From NCBI GenBank assembly GCA_031216915.1, contig CM062289.1, positions 18,206,520 through 18,270,519 of the forward strand: a stretch of DNA of 64,000 nt, read 5' to 3'. Source of the DNA: Pictodentalium vernedei (lineage: Eukaryota; Mollusca; Scaphopoda; Dentaliida; Dentaliidae). A program made the translations under genes and the position numbers. Shown here piece after piece: positions 55,592 to 64,000 of the stretch (the first letter of the stretch is position 1; each line of letters starts with the position of its first letter). The notes beneath the pieces were generated by a model, which worked only from the letters and a program-made list of their open reading frames with translations, searched no databases and was not told where the DNA came from.

Positions 55592-56176
55592 GGGCTTTCC
55601 CAACTTTTTAATGTGAAAAGGCAAACTGTATTGTACACAAAACTATCGATCAGTTTTGAAAACAGAAAATTTAGTGGAAATCAAAGTTTTTGTGATGCTA
55701 CTAGTTTTTATGCAGCCAAAACAGATATTTGAGATACAGCAGGACACCAAAACATTTAACACAAAAATCGCTCTTCAATTATTACAGAATATTTTCATAG
55801 AAAGCAAAACAAGAGATGTCCTTTGTGCTTTGGAAAAAATTAGTACATATGAATTATGGGTGTACAGGCCGGGGTTTCATGAAGGACTGTGCCCCCAACC
55901 CACCCCTGAGTCAGGAAGGAGCCCATTTTTCAGCCAATATGCCAGAAAATTTCGGACAATTTAGTTGCCAGAAAATTTCGGACAATTTAGTTGCCAGAAA
56001 TGACCACAAAACATTTTGGTTTTCCACACAAAATGTTGTTTTCCTATCTCATCACTTAGAAGTAGCAAGTAAACTGACCATTATACTGTACAAGTTGATT
56101 CAGTGTAACCGTATCCACGTTAATATTATTCATTTATAATCACACAAGTACACATAAAGAGCTCTATTACTGCATA
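55592..56176. other. Sequence without a recognisable feature
   Basis: A direct repeat GCCAGAAAATTTCGGACAAT lies twice near 55941 and 55969. Frames of about 100 codons here lack domains. Confidence 0.35.
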
Positions 56177-56415
56177 TTACGGGAGCACGGTGGCTCAGAA
56201 GTGTACTAAGGCATAGTGCACGTCGATGGTGTGCTTATCTTCAACCAATCTGACCCTACCTGTGCCGCGGTGCAGAGTTCGGAGTTACGACGTTGGAGAG
56301 CCGTCAGCTGCTCAGTGGTTCTCTCCGGGTACTCTGGCTTCCTCCACCCGTAAAACTGTCACCGACATGATATGACCCTGGCTGTAAAGTGTCGTTAAAC
56401 AATAATAAATATAAC
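56177..56415 (+). mobile_element. Family D SINE with an internal deletion
   Basis: Head GGGAGCACGGTGGCTCAG jumps directly to GTGTACTAAGGC of the body, so the B box and the conserved TCCTTGGGCAAG segment are lost. The 3' part is TCCACCCGTAAAACTGTC. Confidence 0.75.
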
Positions 56416-56534
56416 CTCCACATAACCCCAACGACTGTTCGCACCTTATTTCCATGTCTGTTTATCACATTTCATATGTGAATTAGAAACAGTTACGAGC
56501 GCTATATCAACAACTTATTTTTTATTTTTACATT

Positions 56535-56600
56535 ATAGCCTGGAGGGAATCTCCACTCCATGGGTGTTTTAGTAGAACCGGTAATCCACTCTCCATGTAT
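56535..56600. mobile_element. C-family terminal fragment
   Basis: GGAATCTCCACTCCATGGGTG and ATCCACTCTCCATGTATTG match the right end of C. Confidence 0.6.
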
Positions 56601-57104
56601 TGAACAACTCAAGCAAGATATACTTTACTAATACCAACACTGACATCATAATGCCAAGAGGCAATTACAGCTAATCAACTCCAATTACATAATCATTGTC
56701 ATTACTGAAAAACTTCAAAATACTCAATAGATATTTAACTAAAACAAGTATTTCACTTTCACACTATTTCTCACTGCCACAAGTTGCCTGACATAATCTA
56801 AACATCTTTTTATGTATTCAACCCTGTTTCTTATTTAAATATCATTAAATTCACTTGTGCCTACAGAACTGAGTTAATTAATCTCATCATAGACCAGTGT
56901 GAGGGAGAACCCAACAACAATTATGTTTTAAACACCTCAAGGTAGAAAAATGACACAGCAGGCATACAGCTCTGATAAAAAAACAATGGTAACCATCTAA
57001 CCTATTGCATAACACAGTGTGGAAATAGCAAAGTATGAGAAGTAATCTCCAGACAGCTCATGTCCATTTATTATAGTGAATAGGGTTAACATGATACAGT
57101 AGTA
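56601..57104. other. Sequence without a recognisable feature
   Basis: AT-rich, unique-looking, no exon defined. Confidence 0.3.
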
Positions 57105-57382
57105 CAGTGGAGCCCACTTAATTGTTTACCTCTTAACTGAATAACCCTGTTAATTGAATATAATTTCCCAACACAAAACCATTTACCATACCTCCAGTAC
57201 AAATTTGACCTGTTAATTGAATACAGGTTATAGAGTAAACTCCTGTTAATTGAATAAAAAATCTTGCAACCTGTGGAGAAATTATCCTGAATCTCCCCAG
57301 TTTTCCTTTGTAGACCCATTTGGCCTCAGTGCATCCAATGCATGCATGCATTTCATCTATTATATCTTGTTTGACAGAGCTC

Positions 57383-57880
57383 ATGGAGCTCTGTCAAACA
57401 AGATATAATAGAATAAATGCTAAGTTTATCTGTAGAATACAGGAAAGTGACACAATCCCTGGTAATTGAATACTCCTGTTAATTGAATAATTTTCATTGG
57501 CAAAGTGGCTACTCAATGGAGCTCTGTCAAACAAGATATAATAGAATAAATGCTAAGTTTATCTGTAGAATACAGGAAAGTGACACAATTCCTGTTAATT
57601 GAATACTCCTGTTAATTGAATAATTTTCATTGGCAAAGTGGCTTTTCAATGGAGCTCTGTCAAACAAGATATAATAGAATAAATGCTAAGTTTATCTGTA
57701 GCATACAGGAAAGTGACACAATCCCTGTTAATTGAATACTCCTGTTAATTGAACAATTTTCACTGGCAAAGTTGCTATTCAATGGAGCTCTGTCAAACAA
57801 GATATAATAGAATAAATGTTAAGTTTATCTGTAGAATACAGGAAAGTGACACAATCCCTGTTAATTGAATAGTCCAGGCC
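57383..57880. repeat. 133-bp tandem array, four units
   Basis: ATGGAGCTCTGTCAAACAAG begins units at 57383, 57516, 57649 and 57782, spaced exactly 133 bp. Units are nearly identical and comprise half of the F core plus the arm. Confidence 0.9.
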
Positions 57881-58105
57881 TGGCCGTTTGAGGAGAGCTA
57901 TTGCTCCGGCTCTCCTTGGCTCCCCTCAAATCATATTGGGGAGGGCCATAATTGCCCTCCTTAAACTGTAATGGCTCTCCTCAAACTTTCAATTCCCTTA
58001 TTAAAAACTGAGTATAATTAATATAAGTGTGGAATAGCTCCCCTGAAACAGATTTAGGGGAGCCGTAGTGGCTCCTCTTGATTTTTCAAAAGGCCAGGCC
58101 TGGAA
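57876..58105. mobile_element. Small element with CCAGGCCTGG ends
   Basis: CCAGGCCTGGCCGTTTGAGG to TCAAAAGGCCAGGCCTGG. Inner GAGGAGAGC/GCTCTCCTC motifs are like H, but the middle is unrelated to it. Inserted in the F array. Confidence 0.65.
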
Positions 58106-58169
58106 TACTCCTGATAATTGAATAATTGTCATTGGCAAAGTGGCTATTCAATTAACAGGGTTCCACTGT

Positions 58170-58360
58170 ATGTGACAAGTGAATTATAAGAAAAACCACA
58201 TGGAGTGAAATTTCCACTCATACCATAACTGTACATTCCTCTGATAATGTATACAAATGACAAGCAAAGCTTCTTCCAATGGACCTCCAGGTTTAACACA
58301 GAGGTCCACTGGCTAAAACCAGACACTAAAATCTGTCTCAATTCACTAGAATCTGTTTTT
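58170..58360. mobile_element. Degenerate C/A-core fragment
   Basis: CCAATGGACCTCCAGGTTTAAC and GAGGTCCACTGGCTAAAACC are the shared A/C core; the outer arm CATGGAGTGAAATTTCCACTC is C-like. Confidence 0.55.
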
Positions 58361-58448
58361 TTCTGGTTTTGATTTTCAGTTTTTTAAATAATTTGAAATA
58401 TGAGATTACTCTCATTAGAGATGCTAGTGACATAAGAGTAAAAAAGCC

Positions 58449-58688
58449 TTAACCCTTTACCCAACGAATCGCCCGCATCTGCCCGCGTAATATCCAAATT
58501 CAGCAGTTGAAAAAATATTATTTTTCAAAAAATTTCAACAAAACCATATCATGCGACCCCTCGTTTGAATGAGCTCGTTCCAACGAGGGGTCACATGATA
58601 TGGTTTTGTTCAAATTTTTTGAAAAATTAAAAAAAATGATATTTAAAATAATAAATTTTGGTATCGTCTGCGTTGGGTAAAGGGTTAA
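58449..58688. mobile_element. B-family MITE, subfamily 2, intact
   Basis: TTAACCCTTTACCCAACGAAT to TGCGTTGGGTAAAGGGTTAA; core GAATGAGCTCGTTCC. Confidence 0.9.
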
Positions 58689-58890
58689 AAGCCTGAAAAA
58701 TGATCTGCATTGAATAAGTTAATGCAGGTTTTAAGCCATTTACAATATGTTACAAGCTAAAATAGAAAATATTGTAAATATAAACAAAACGAGGGCAAGT
58801 TCTAAGTAGCCTTAAAGGTATTGTGGGTTTGGTTTATTTTTTTGGTATCGCCACGATATCAGTATCGTCCCATTTCGTTTTGTATGTTAC

Positions 58891-59147
58891 AAGCCTGAAA
58901 AGAAGCAATCTGTCATTTGCAGAATGAGGTCCCCAGAGGGTGAATTTGCTGATGCTATCCCATACAGTGTGCTAATTTATCCTCTAGGTACCTCTTGCTG
59001 TTTAGGTTTGAGACCTTGATTCAGATTGAGGTTCACAGAGGGTAAATTTAGAGACGCTACCCTGCTGTGCAGGGTAGCATCACCAAATTCACCCTCTGGG
59101 GTCCTCATTCTGAAGATGACAGTCTGCTTATTTTCAGGCTTGGTATG
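58891..59147. mobile_element. O-family MITE, copy 3
   Basis: AAGCCTGAAAAGAAGCAATC to GACAGTCTGCTTATTTTCAGGCTT, the most complete ends of the family; core CTACCCTGCTGTGCAGGGTAG. Confidence 0.8.
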
Positions 59148-59213
59148 TTGCCCACCTCCAGCCTTTCAGGAATTACAGTTTTAAAATTCAACTACTTTGA
59201 GAACACTACAGTA

Positions 59214-59438
59214 CAGTTGACGTCATCCATGCATGGGCAGTGATGTCCACGTATGCATTTACCAGGTAATAAAATTTGTGAACAAAATTTTAATTAATGA
59301 AGCACCGGATTGTACCCGGTGCTTCATTTATTAAATTTTTGAAGATTATTCCTATAATTAGTGTTTGGAATCTAAAATTACAGCATCCGTGGAAATATTG
59401 CCCACCCGTGGAAAGTGACCAGTCCATGGCGGCCATAC
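59214..59438. mobile_element. N-family MITE, copy 3
   Basis: CAGTTGACGTCATCCATGC to GACCAGTCCATGGCGGCCATA; core ATGAAGCACCGGATTGTACC and its complement. Confidence 0.75.
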
Positions 59439-59447
59439 TATTATTAT

Positions 59448-59690
59448 GATTATTATTTATTGGTGTTTATTGGTGCACATATTTTTGCACAATGGCTAAT
59501 CATGACCACAACATGAGTATCAACTCAAGACCAGGAGGGGGTGAGCGTTAATAAGCCATGTTGCCCAATTCAGAGACGGTTTGCACCTCCCAATAATTGG
59601 TGACTGGGTCCTATTTTACCAGTAAAACAGAGCTCGTTTACTGCAGTGAACGGGCACTGCTTCACTTCCCGGAGTTCCCACGGGGAGGCA
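59448..59690 (-). mobile_element. E-family element
   Basis: ATTATTTATTGGTGTTTATTGG tail to CCCGGAGTTCCCACGGGGA. It ends about 280 bp before the first coding exon's donor side. Confidence 0.75.
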
Positions 59691-59971
59691 GCCATACTGT
59701 ATCAACCCAAAAGAACAAAAGTTACAAAATGTTTAAGGTACAGAATTCATGTAAGATATTAAAACTTTCAATTTAGGAATGATGAGGTAATGGAAAGCAA
59801 ACCTGCTTTAGGCTAAACAATAAAAGTTTTCAACAATAGCTATTCTTCATGTTAATAATCAGAATGTACATAATAGATCTCATGTACATGTCACTTAAGT
59901 TTCAATTGCCTTAGGTTATAAATTTAGAATTTTATCATTGCTAAATATTGAATATTAAAATCTATACGTAC

Positions 59972-60136
59972 ATGCTGAAAACTACTTGTGACATCGCTGT
60001 CTTTTATTTTCTTTTCATCTAATACAAATCCTTGAATTGCCCGAAAAGACTTGTCTTCTGGACTTTCTTCGGCATGGCTTGGGATTGCTACACTGGTGCC
60101 TGCAGAAGTAGTCACTGCCATTTTTCATTGTTTTAC
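59972..60136 (-). CDS. First coding exon (50 codons plus 15 nt of 5' leader)
   Basis: The acceptor TATATCAACAG ends at 60137. After 15 nt of leader comes ATG at 60121 in a good context (AAAATGG). Fifty codons, beginning MAVTTSAGTSVAIPSHAEES, end phase 0 at a consensus donor (CAT then GTACGT, 59971-59966). An in-frame TGA two codons before the ATG supports this start. The acceptor means that at least one non-coding exon lies further right. The peptide has an acidic SPED patch and a basic DEKKIKD patch but no domain I recognise. Orientation and phase match the exons at 26.1 kb and 2.6 kb, so I infer one gene, most of whose length is intron. An out-of-frame ATG at 60128 opens a 38-codon frame overlapping the true start. 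Confidence 0.65.
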
Positions 60137-60228
60137 CTGTTGATATAAAAATAAATAACTGAAATATTTAATGCTTTTAAGAAACATTTACAGCCCAATA
60201 CAGTCGAGTTCACTTAATGGGATATTTC

Positions 60229-60471
60229 TTAACCCTTTACCTAACGTGAAAAGCAGACGACACTTGCAAAAAAAATTCTTGAATAACTAATTTTTTTCAT
60301 TTTTTGTCTCAAAAACATAGGTTATGACCCCTCGTTGGAACGAGCTCGTTCCCACGAGGGGTCATAACCTATGTTTTTGAGACAAAAAATGAAAAAAATA
60401 GTGAAAATTAATTGGCGATTTTTGAGAATAGCGCTGGCCGGTTTTGGCCGTTACGTTGGGTAAAGGGTTAA
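60229..60471. mobile_element. B-family MITE, subfamily 1, inside an F remnant
   Basis: TTAACCCTTTACCTAACGTG to TACGTTGGGTAAAGGGTTAA. Outside it, GAGTTCACTTAATGGGATATTTC and TTGAATATAATCTC are F-family sequence. It lies about 90 bp upstream of the 60137 acceptor. Confidence 0.85.
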
Positions 60472-60643
60472 TTGAATATAATCTCTAAACCAGGGATTCT
60501 TCTGCCCTCTTTGGAAAAAAGGGTCCGGGGCACATGCAATTGGGAAAATTTCCATCATGGGGGCCCCAAGTGGGAATTTGTTTTGGAGGGGAAGCAAACA
60601 TACAAAGACTACGAAATTTTACATTCGAATTGCGCAGAGAACA

Positions 60644-60851
60644 TTAACCCTTTACCCAACGCAGACAATTTCAAAATTTTTTATTTTAAATATTTTTTAA
60701 ATTTTTTCAAAAAATTTCAACAAAACCATATATCATGTGACCCTTCTTTGGAAGAGTATTGTTGAAATTTTTTGAAAAGTAGTATTTTTTCAGCTGCTGA
60801 ATTTGTATATTACGTAGGCGGATGCGGGCGATTCGTTGGATAAAGGATTAA
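60644..60851. mobile_element. B-family MITE, subfamily 2, core deleted
   Basis: TTAACCCTTTACCCAACGCAG to CGTTGGATAAAGGATTAA. The palindrome is truncated at TTTGGAAGAGTATTG. Confidence 0.8.
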
Positions 60852-60935
60852 GACCGATACTTAAGAAACTGCATGAAAACTACAAGTATGTTTTATAACA
60901 AACAGTCACATGGAATCATGTCTCTGTAGTCTCTA

Positions 60936-61165
60936 TTAACCCTAATGAATCGCCCGCATCCGCCCGCGTAATATGCAAATTCAGCAGTTGAAAAAATATT
61001 ATTTTTCAAAAAATTTCATTAAAACCATATCATGTGACCCGTCGTTGGAACAAGCTCATTCTCAGGGTTACATGATATGGTTTTGTTGAAATTTTTTGAA
61101 AAATTTGTAAAAATTAATTTTAAAATAATTAATTTGGATACCGGTTGCGTTGGGTAAAGGGTTAA
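60936..61165. mobile_element. B-family MITE, subfamily 2
   Basis: TTAACCCTAATGAATCGCCC to TGCGTTGGGTAAAGGGTTAA; the left terminal repeat has lost TTACCCAACG-type bases, and the core is worn (GGAACAAGCTCATTCTC). Confidence 0.8.
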
Positions 61166-61223
61166 ACCGTTCATATACCAGGACATAAATTCTGTTCATT
61201 TTTGCGAGAATCCAAATGAGAAT

Positions 61224-61601
61224 TATTATTTATTTATTTATTTATTGGTGTTTAAGGTCACCACATACTTATGCACAATGGCTAATTATGATCGTGACAG
61301 TTTTACAGGTGGAGGAAGACAGAGTACCCGGAGAGAACCACAGAGCATCGATGAGCAACTGCCAGCTCCTCAACATTCTAACTCTGTTCAAGCTCTTCTC
61401 AAGCAGGGTTACAGCGGTTGAAGACATGTGCACCATCGATGCATAGTATGCCTTAGTACACGGCGTCATCGTGCCCCCATGCAGGCAACCGGGATAAAGT
61501 GCCTTGCACAAGGACACAACACGGGTCATCCCAGACAGGGATCGAACTTAGGACCTCTAGCATAGAACTCAAACAGTCTACCACTGAGCCACCACGCCCC
61601 C
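61224..61601 (-). mobile_element. tRNA-derived SINE, family D, full length
   Basis: The 13-bp duplication TCCAAATGAGAAT is at 61211-61223 and 61602-61614. B-box complement GGGATCGAACTTAGGACC and head CACTGAGCCACCACGCCCCC at the right. Its head resembles the 22.5 kb copy rather than the 3.2 kb copy. Confidence 0.9.
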
Positions 61602-61713
61602 TCCAAATGAGAATACAGCTGTACATCGCTGCAGGATATCCCAACACTTTTGCGACAATCTTTACGAGATTCAGGTTCTGTATTCTAACCAAATTTTAAG
61701 CCATGTAATACTA

Positions 61714-62033
61714 CAGTTAAAACTAGAAGTCCTGTCATGATATGCGCACAAATAGCACTTTGATATGCGCGTCAATGTATGCGTTATGGCCCCAAAAAAG
61801 CTATCAAATTCTGTACATGTACATATGGCCTGTGCACAAGCAATGTTTCAGCCAATGGACCTCCGGGTAACCCGGAGGTCCATTGGCAGAAACATTGCAT
61901 GTGTTTGCTATGAGTAACCAGAAGAACCTGTCGTGCTTTGGATGCCATTCGATATGGCAATTGCGCGCAATTCCAACGCACAATTAAGCCTAGATAAGCA
62001 CACTATTCGTGACAGGACTTCTGGTTTTAACTG
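61714..62033 (-). mobile_element. A-family MITE, copy 3
   Basis: CAGTTAAAACTAGAAGTCCTG to GGACTTCTGGTTTTAACTG, TA-flanked; orientation reversed relative to copies 1, 2 and 4. Confidence 0.9.
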
Positions 62034-62107
62034 TATTAGAGAAGAAATTGTCATTTACCTTTGAATTAAGACACTTCATTAGACATTACATTTAAATTGT
62101 GTCCAGT

Positions 62108-62163
62108 ACTGGGTGGTCATAAGGCCCCAGAAAAACATTTATGAGGCCTTAAGACTACCCAGT
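62108..62163. repeat. Small hairpin
   Basis: CTGGGTGGTCATAAGGCC against GGCCTTAAGACTACCCAG, loop CCAGAAAAACATTTATGA. Family unknown. Confidence 0.6.
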
Positions 62164-62334
62164 TCAGGGAACAGGTTGTCCATTAAACTTGTGGTGGGAG
62201 TGGCAACTGAGACTGGGAAATTTGGGGTTAAGAATTGGGAAACATTATGTCCAAATGTTATTGGAAAAGGATCCCATAAATGGCTCCTGTAGATGTACCC
62301 AAAAGAATCCCAGCTAAACACAAAACCCTTTAGC

Positions 62335-62420
62335 GTATAAAGTTGACCTGTTGTTAATTGCGTGCAGGTTATAGACTGAACTCCTGTTAACTGAAGAAAA
62401 ATCTTTTTCAAGGAATTTCT
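62335..62420. mobile_element. F-family fragment
   Basis: GTTGACCTGTTGTTAATTGC and CTCCTGTTAACTGAAGAAAAA correspond to one F arm. Confidence 0.55.
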
Positions 62421-62456
62421 TGAATTTTCTTCCATCGTGATTTAGAAGCAATACAC

Positions 62457-63201
62457 AGGCCTGGCCTTTTTAAAAATGAAGGTGGGATAAAAATCGCTCC
62501 ACTCGCATTGCCTTTGGGAGCGTTTTGCTCTCCTCAAGTTAACAAAAGCTGAAAGTGGCAAACTGAAATTTTGCTATCAAAGAATTCTGTCTAGTGGGCT
62601 TTGTACATTTTATTTGGTGCTACTAACAACGTAGTCTGTGAGACAGCTACAGTTAAAACTAGAAGTCCTATAATGAACTGTGCGCTTATATAGGCTTAAT
62701 TGCGCGTAGGAATTGCGCGCAGTTGCCATATCGAATGGCATCCAAAGCACGGCAGTTTCTCCTGGTTACTCATAGAAAACACAGGCAATGTTTCTGCCAA
62801 TGGACCTCCGGGTTATCCGGAGGTCCATTGGCTGAAACATTGCTTGTGCAAAGGCCATATGAACAGAATTTGATGGCCTTACTATAGTCATACCGCGTAG
62901 ATTAACGTGCAGAGCGACGTGCTATTTGTGCGCATTTCATGACAGGACTTCTAGTTTTAACTGTACACTGCACCTCCCACACCTCTGGGCCTTAACAAGG
63001 CCCACAGGTGTGGGAGGGCTGTGTGGCCATCTTGCGGAGACCAATAACATTGCAGAGGTCTTAAAAGGTGTGAGTTTTAGGAATAGCTTGTTATGGTAAT
63101 CATTATTTTCTAAGACCAACAGGGCTAGTTTTCGCCATCAATTTTTTTAAGGCGGACAGTTAGTGAGAGAATCAATTGCTCTCCTGAAAATGCCATACCT
63201 G
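62457..63201. mobile_element. H-family element, copy 4, holding an A-MITE
   Basis: AGGCCTGGCCTTTTTAAAAATG to CTGAAAATGCCATACCTG. The A-MITE sits at the TA of GACAGCTACACTGC. Confidence 0.8.
62650..62963 (+). mobile_element. A-family MITE, copy 4
   Basis: CAGTTAAAACTAGAAGTCCTA to AGGACTTCTAGTTTTAACTG, TA-flanked, 314 bp; core GGACCTCCGGGTTATCCGG. Confidence 0.9.
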
Positions 63202-63488
63202 AATCCACCTTCTCTGTATTTTATTGCATGCCTATGCTTTTATTTTCATAAAATGCACAATTTTTCTGCAAAAACCGAAGCGAACGATAATTTTTTGGGG
63301 TATTGTCCTTGAACAATACGGATCACGTGCGCAGCCTATTTAACTATTGTTTTTTTAGGTTTGAGTTATTTTTGGAAATAATTAATTAGTGTTTTAATAT
63401 TTTTTTTACTAAACTGTAGGTGCACAATAAATACAGAACAGTATACGCACTGGAACTGTCATTTTTACCACGCGAGATCTATTTCGGC

Positions 63489-63685
63489 GTGCAGTACGCT
63501 TCAGTACACGGCATCATCATGCCCCCATGTGGACAATCAGGGTTAAGTGCTTTGCCCAAGGACACAATGCGGGAGTCTGAATCGATCGCTCAGACAGTTA
63601 CCCATACGAGGACTAACAGGGCTCGATGTTGCTTAGCTTCAGTGATCTGAAGAGAACCGGTTACCACAACACCACTGCACACCCT
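63489..63685 (-). mobile_element. 5S rRNA-headed SINE, 3'-truncated
   Basis: Read on the minus strand: GTTCTCTTCAGATCACTGAAG, CCTGTTAGTCCTCGTATGGG and TAACTGTCTGAGCG, the same 5S-like head as at 31.5 kb but more diverged. The body ends at GTACTGAAGCGTACTGCACG, without the tail. Confidence 0.75.
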
Positions 63686-63902
63686 TGAAGACACTGTATG
63701 CTAAGCTGTACTGCACTTCAAATCAGCACTTTCCTACAACCATTGCTAAACCATTCTGGGGCAGAATAAATAAGTTGTGGAGTCTTGACAGTTGCCTGCA
63801 GGTGCTTCTCTCCAGATACTCTGGTTTCCTCCACCCATAAAACTGTCAAAAATGATGTGATTCTGGCTGCTGAAGGTGTCATTAAACCCAAATAAACAAA
63901 CA
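63686..63902 (+). mobile_element. Family D SINE 3' part
   Basis: ACTGTATGCTAAGCTGTACTGC, TCCTCCACCCATAAAACTGTC and a different tail, GGTGTCATTAAACCCAAATAA. It faces the truncated 5S-headed copy. Confidence 0.65.
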
Positions 63903-64000
63903 AAATATGGAAGGGTAAAAAAAGATTACTTCCTCACGTTTACTGCAACTGTACTCTTCACAACTGTGTCAGGCAGACCTCAATTAATAATTTGTGAACA

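Larger units (their letters stand above)
57105..58168. mobile_element. F-family MITE, copy 4, with internal tandem array and a nested element
   Basis: TA-flanked; CAGTGGAGCCCACTTAATTG to CAGGGTTCCACTG. The right arm is amplified into a 133-bp array (57383-57880) and is then broken by a second element at 57876-58105. Confidence 0.8.

Noticed and set aside
60012..60128. Alternative start of the host gene at 60128
   Set aside because: Its frame ends after 38 codons within the exon, and its context is weaker than that of the ATG at 60121.

Overview
This 64 kb window is eukaryotic nuclear DNA, most probably from a marine invertebrate. It shows GT-AG introns, tRNA- and 5S rRNA-derived SINEs, many palindromic MITEs and a Metaviridae-like LTR retrotransposon. 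I cannot name the species. There is no prokaryotic-style gene organisation and no RNA gene outside the SINE heads.

One host gene seems to run leftwards across almost the whole window on the minus strand. A first coding exon (59972-60121) has a good start codon and donor. A small 66-bp exon (26080-26145) and a very large exon (1-2582, running off the left edge) follow. All three junctions are phase 0. The predicted product is a low-complexity, Met/Asn/Gln/Ser-rich, probably nuclear regulator with an acidic segment near the N terminus. Close to the left edge of the window it carries a segment that resembles the start of the MEIS/PKNOX (MEINOX) domain. The two introns (about 34 kb and 23 kb) consist mostly of transposable elements.

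The repeats, left to right, are as follows. Family names A-Z are local labels. 2.6-15.7 kb: a B-MITE holding an A-MITE and a SINE, tandem arrays, and further B, C, E, H, P, Q, R, S and T elements. 15.7-25.9 kb: a quiet stretch, then an interrupted 165-bp array, two hAT-type MITEs with 8-bp duplications or near-duplications, and hairpin family I. 25.9-42.5 kb: the small exon, tandem arrays, N, B and J(hAT) MITEs, three F-MITEs, a 5S-derived SINE, a 22-bp minisatellite, a four-level nest at 35.7-37.3 kb, and an I element holding a hAT MITE holding a B-MITE. 42.5-49.4 kb: a very young LTR retrotransposon on the minus strand that encodes only gag-protease. 49.4-64 kb: nested I, C, H, E and B elements, a G-run-ended element, another hAT MITE, an F-MITE with an internal 133-bp tandem array, the first coding exon, a run of three B-MITEs, and A-MITEs and SINEs up to the right edge.

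No complete DNA transposase, LINE or reverse transcriptase is visible, so nearly all of these elements must have been mobilised in trans. The most notable points are the gag-protease-only retrotransposon with LTRs differing at one base, SINEs with exchanged heads (tRNA or 5S rRNA) on one body and tail, palindromic cores shared between MITE families with unrelated ends, hairpin MITEs with a different expansion in each apex, and the MEINOX-like segment in the host gene. All comparisons were made by eye; boundaries without a stated target-site duplication (TSD) are approximate.
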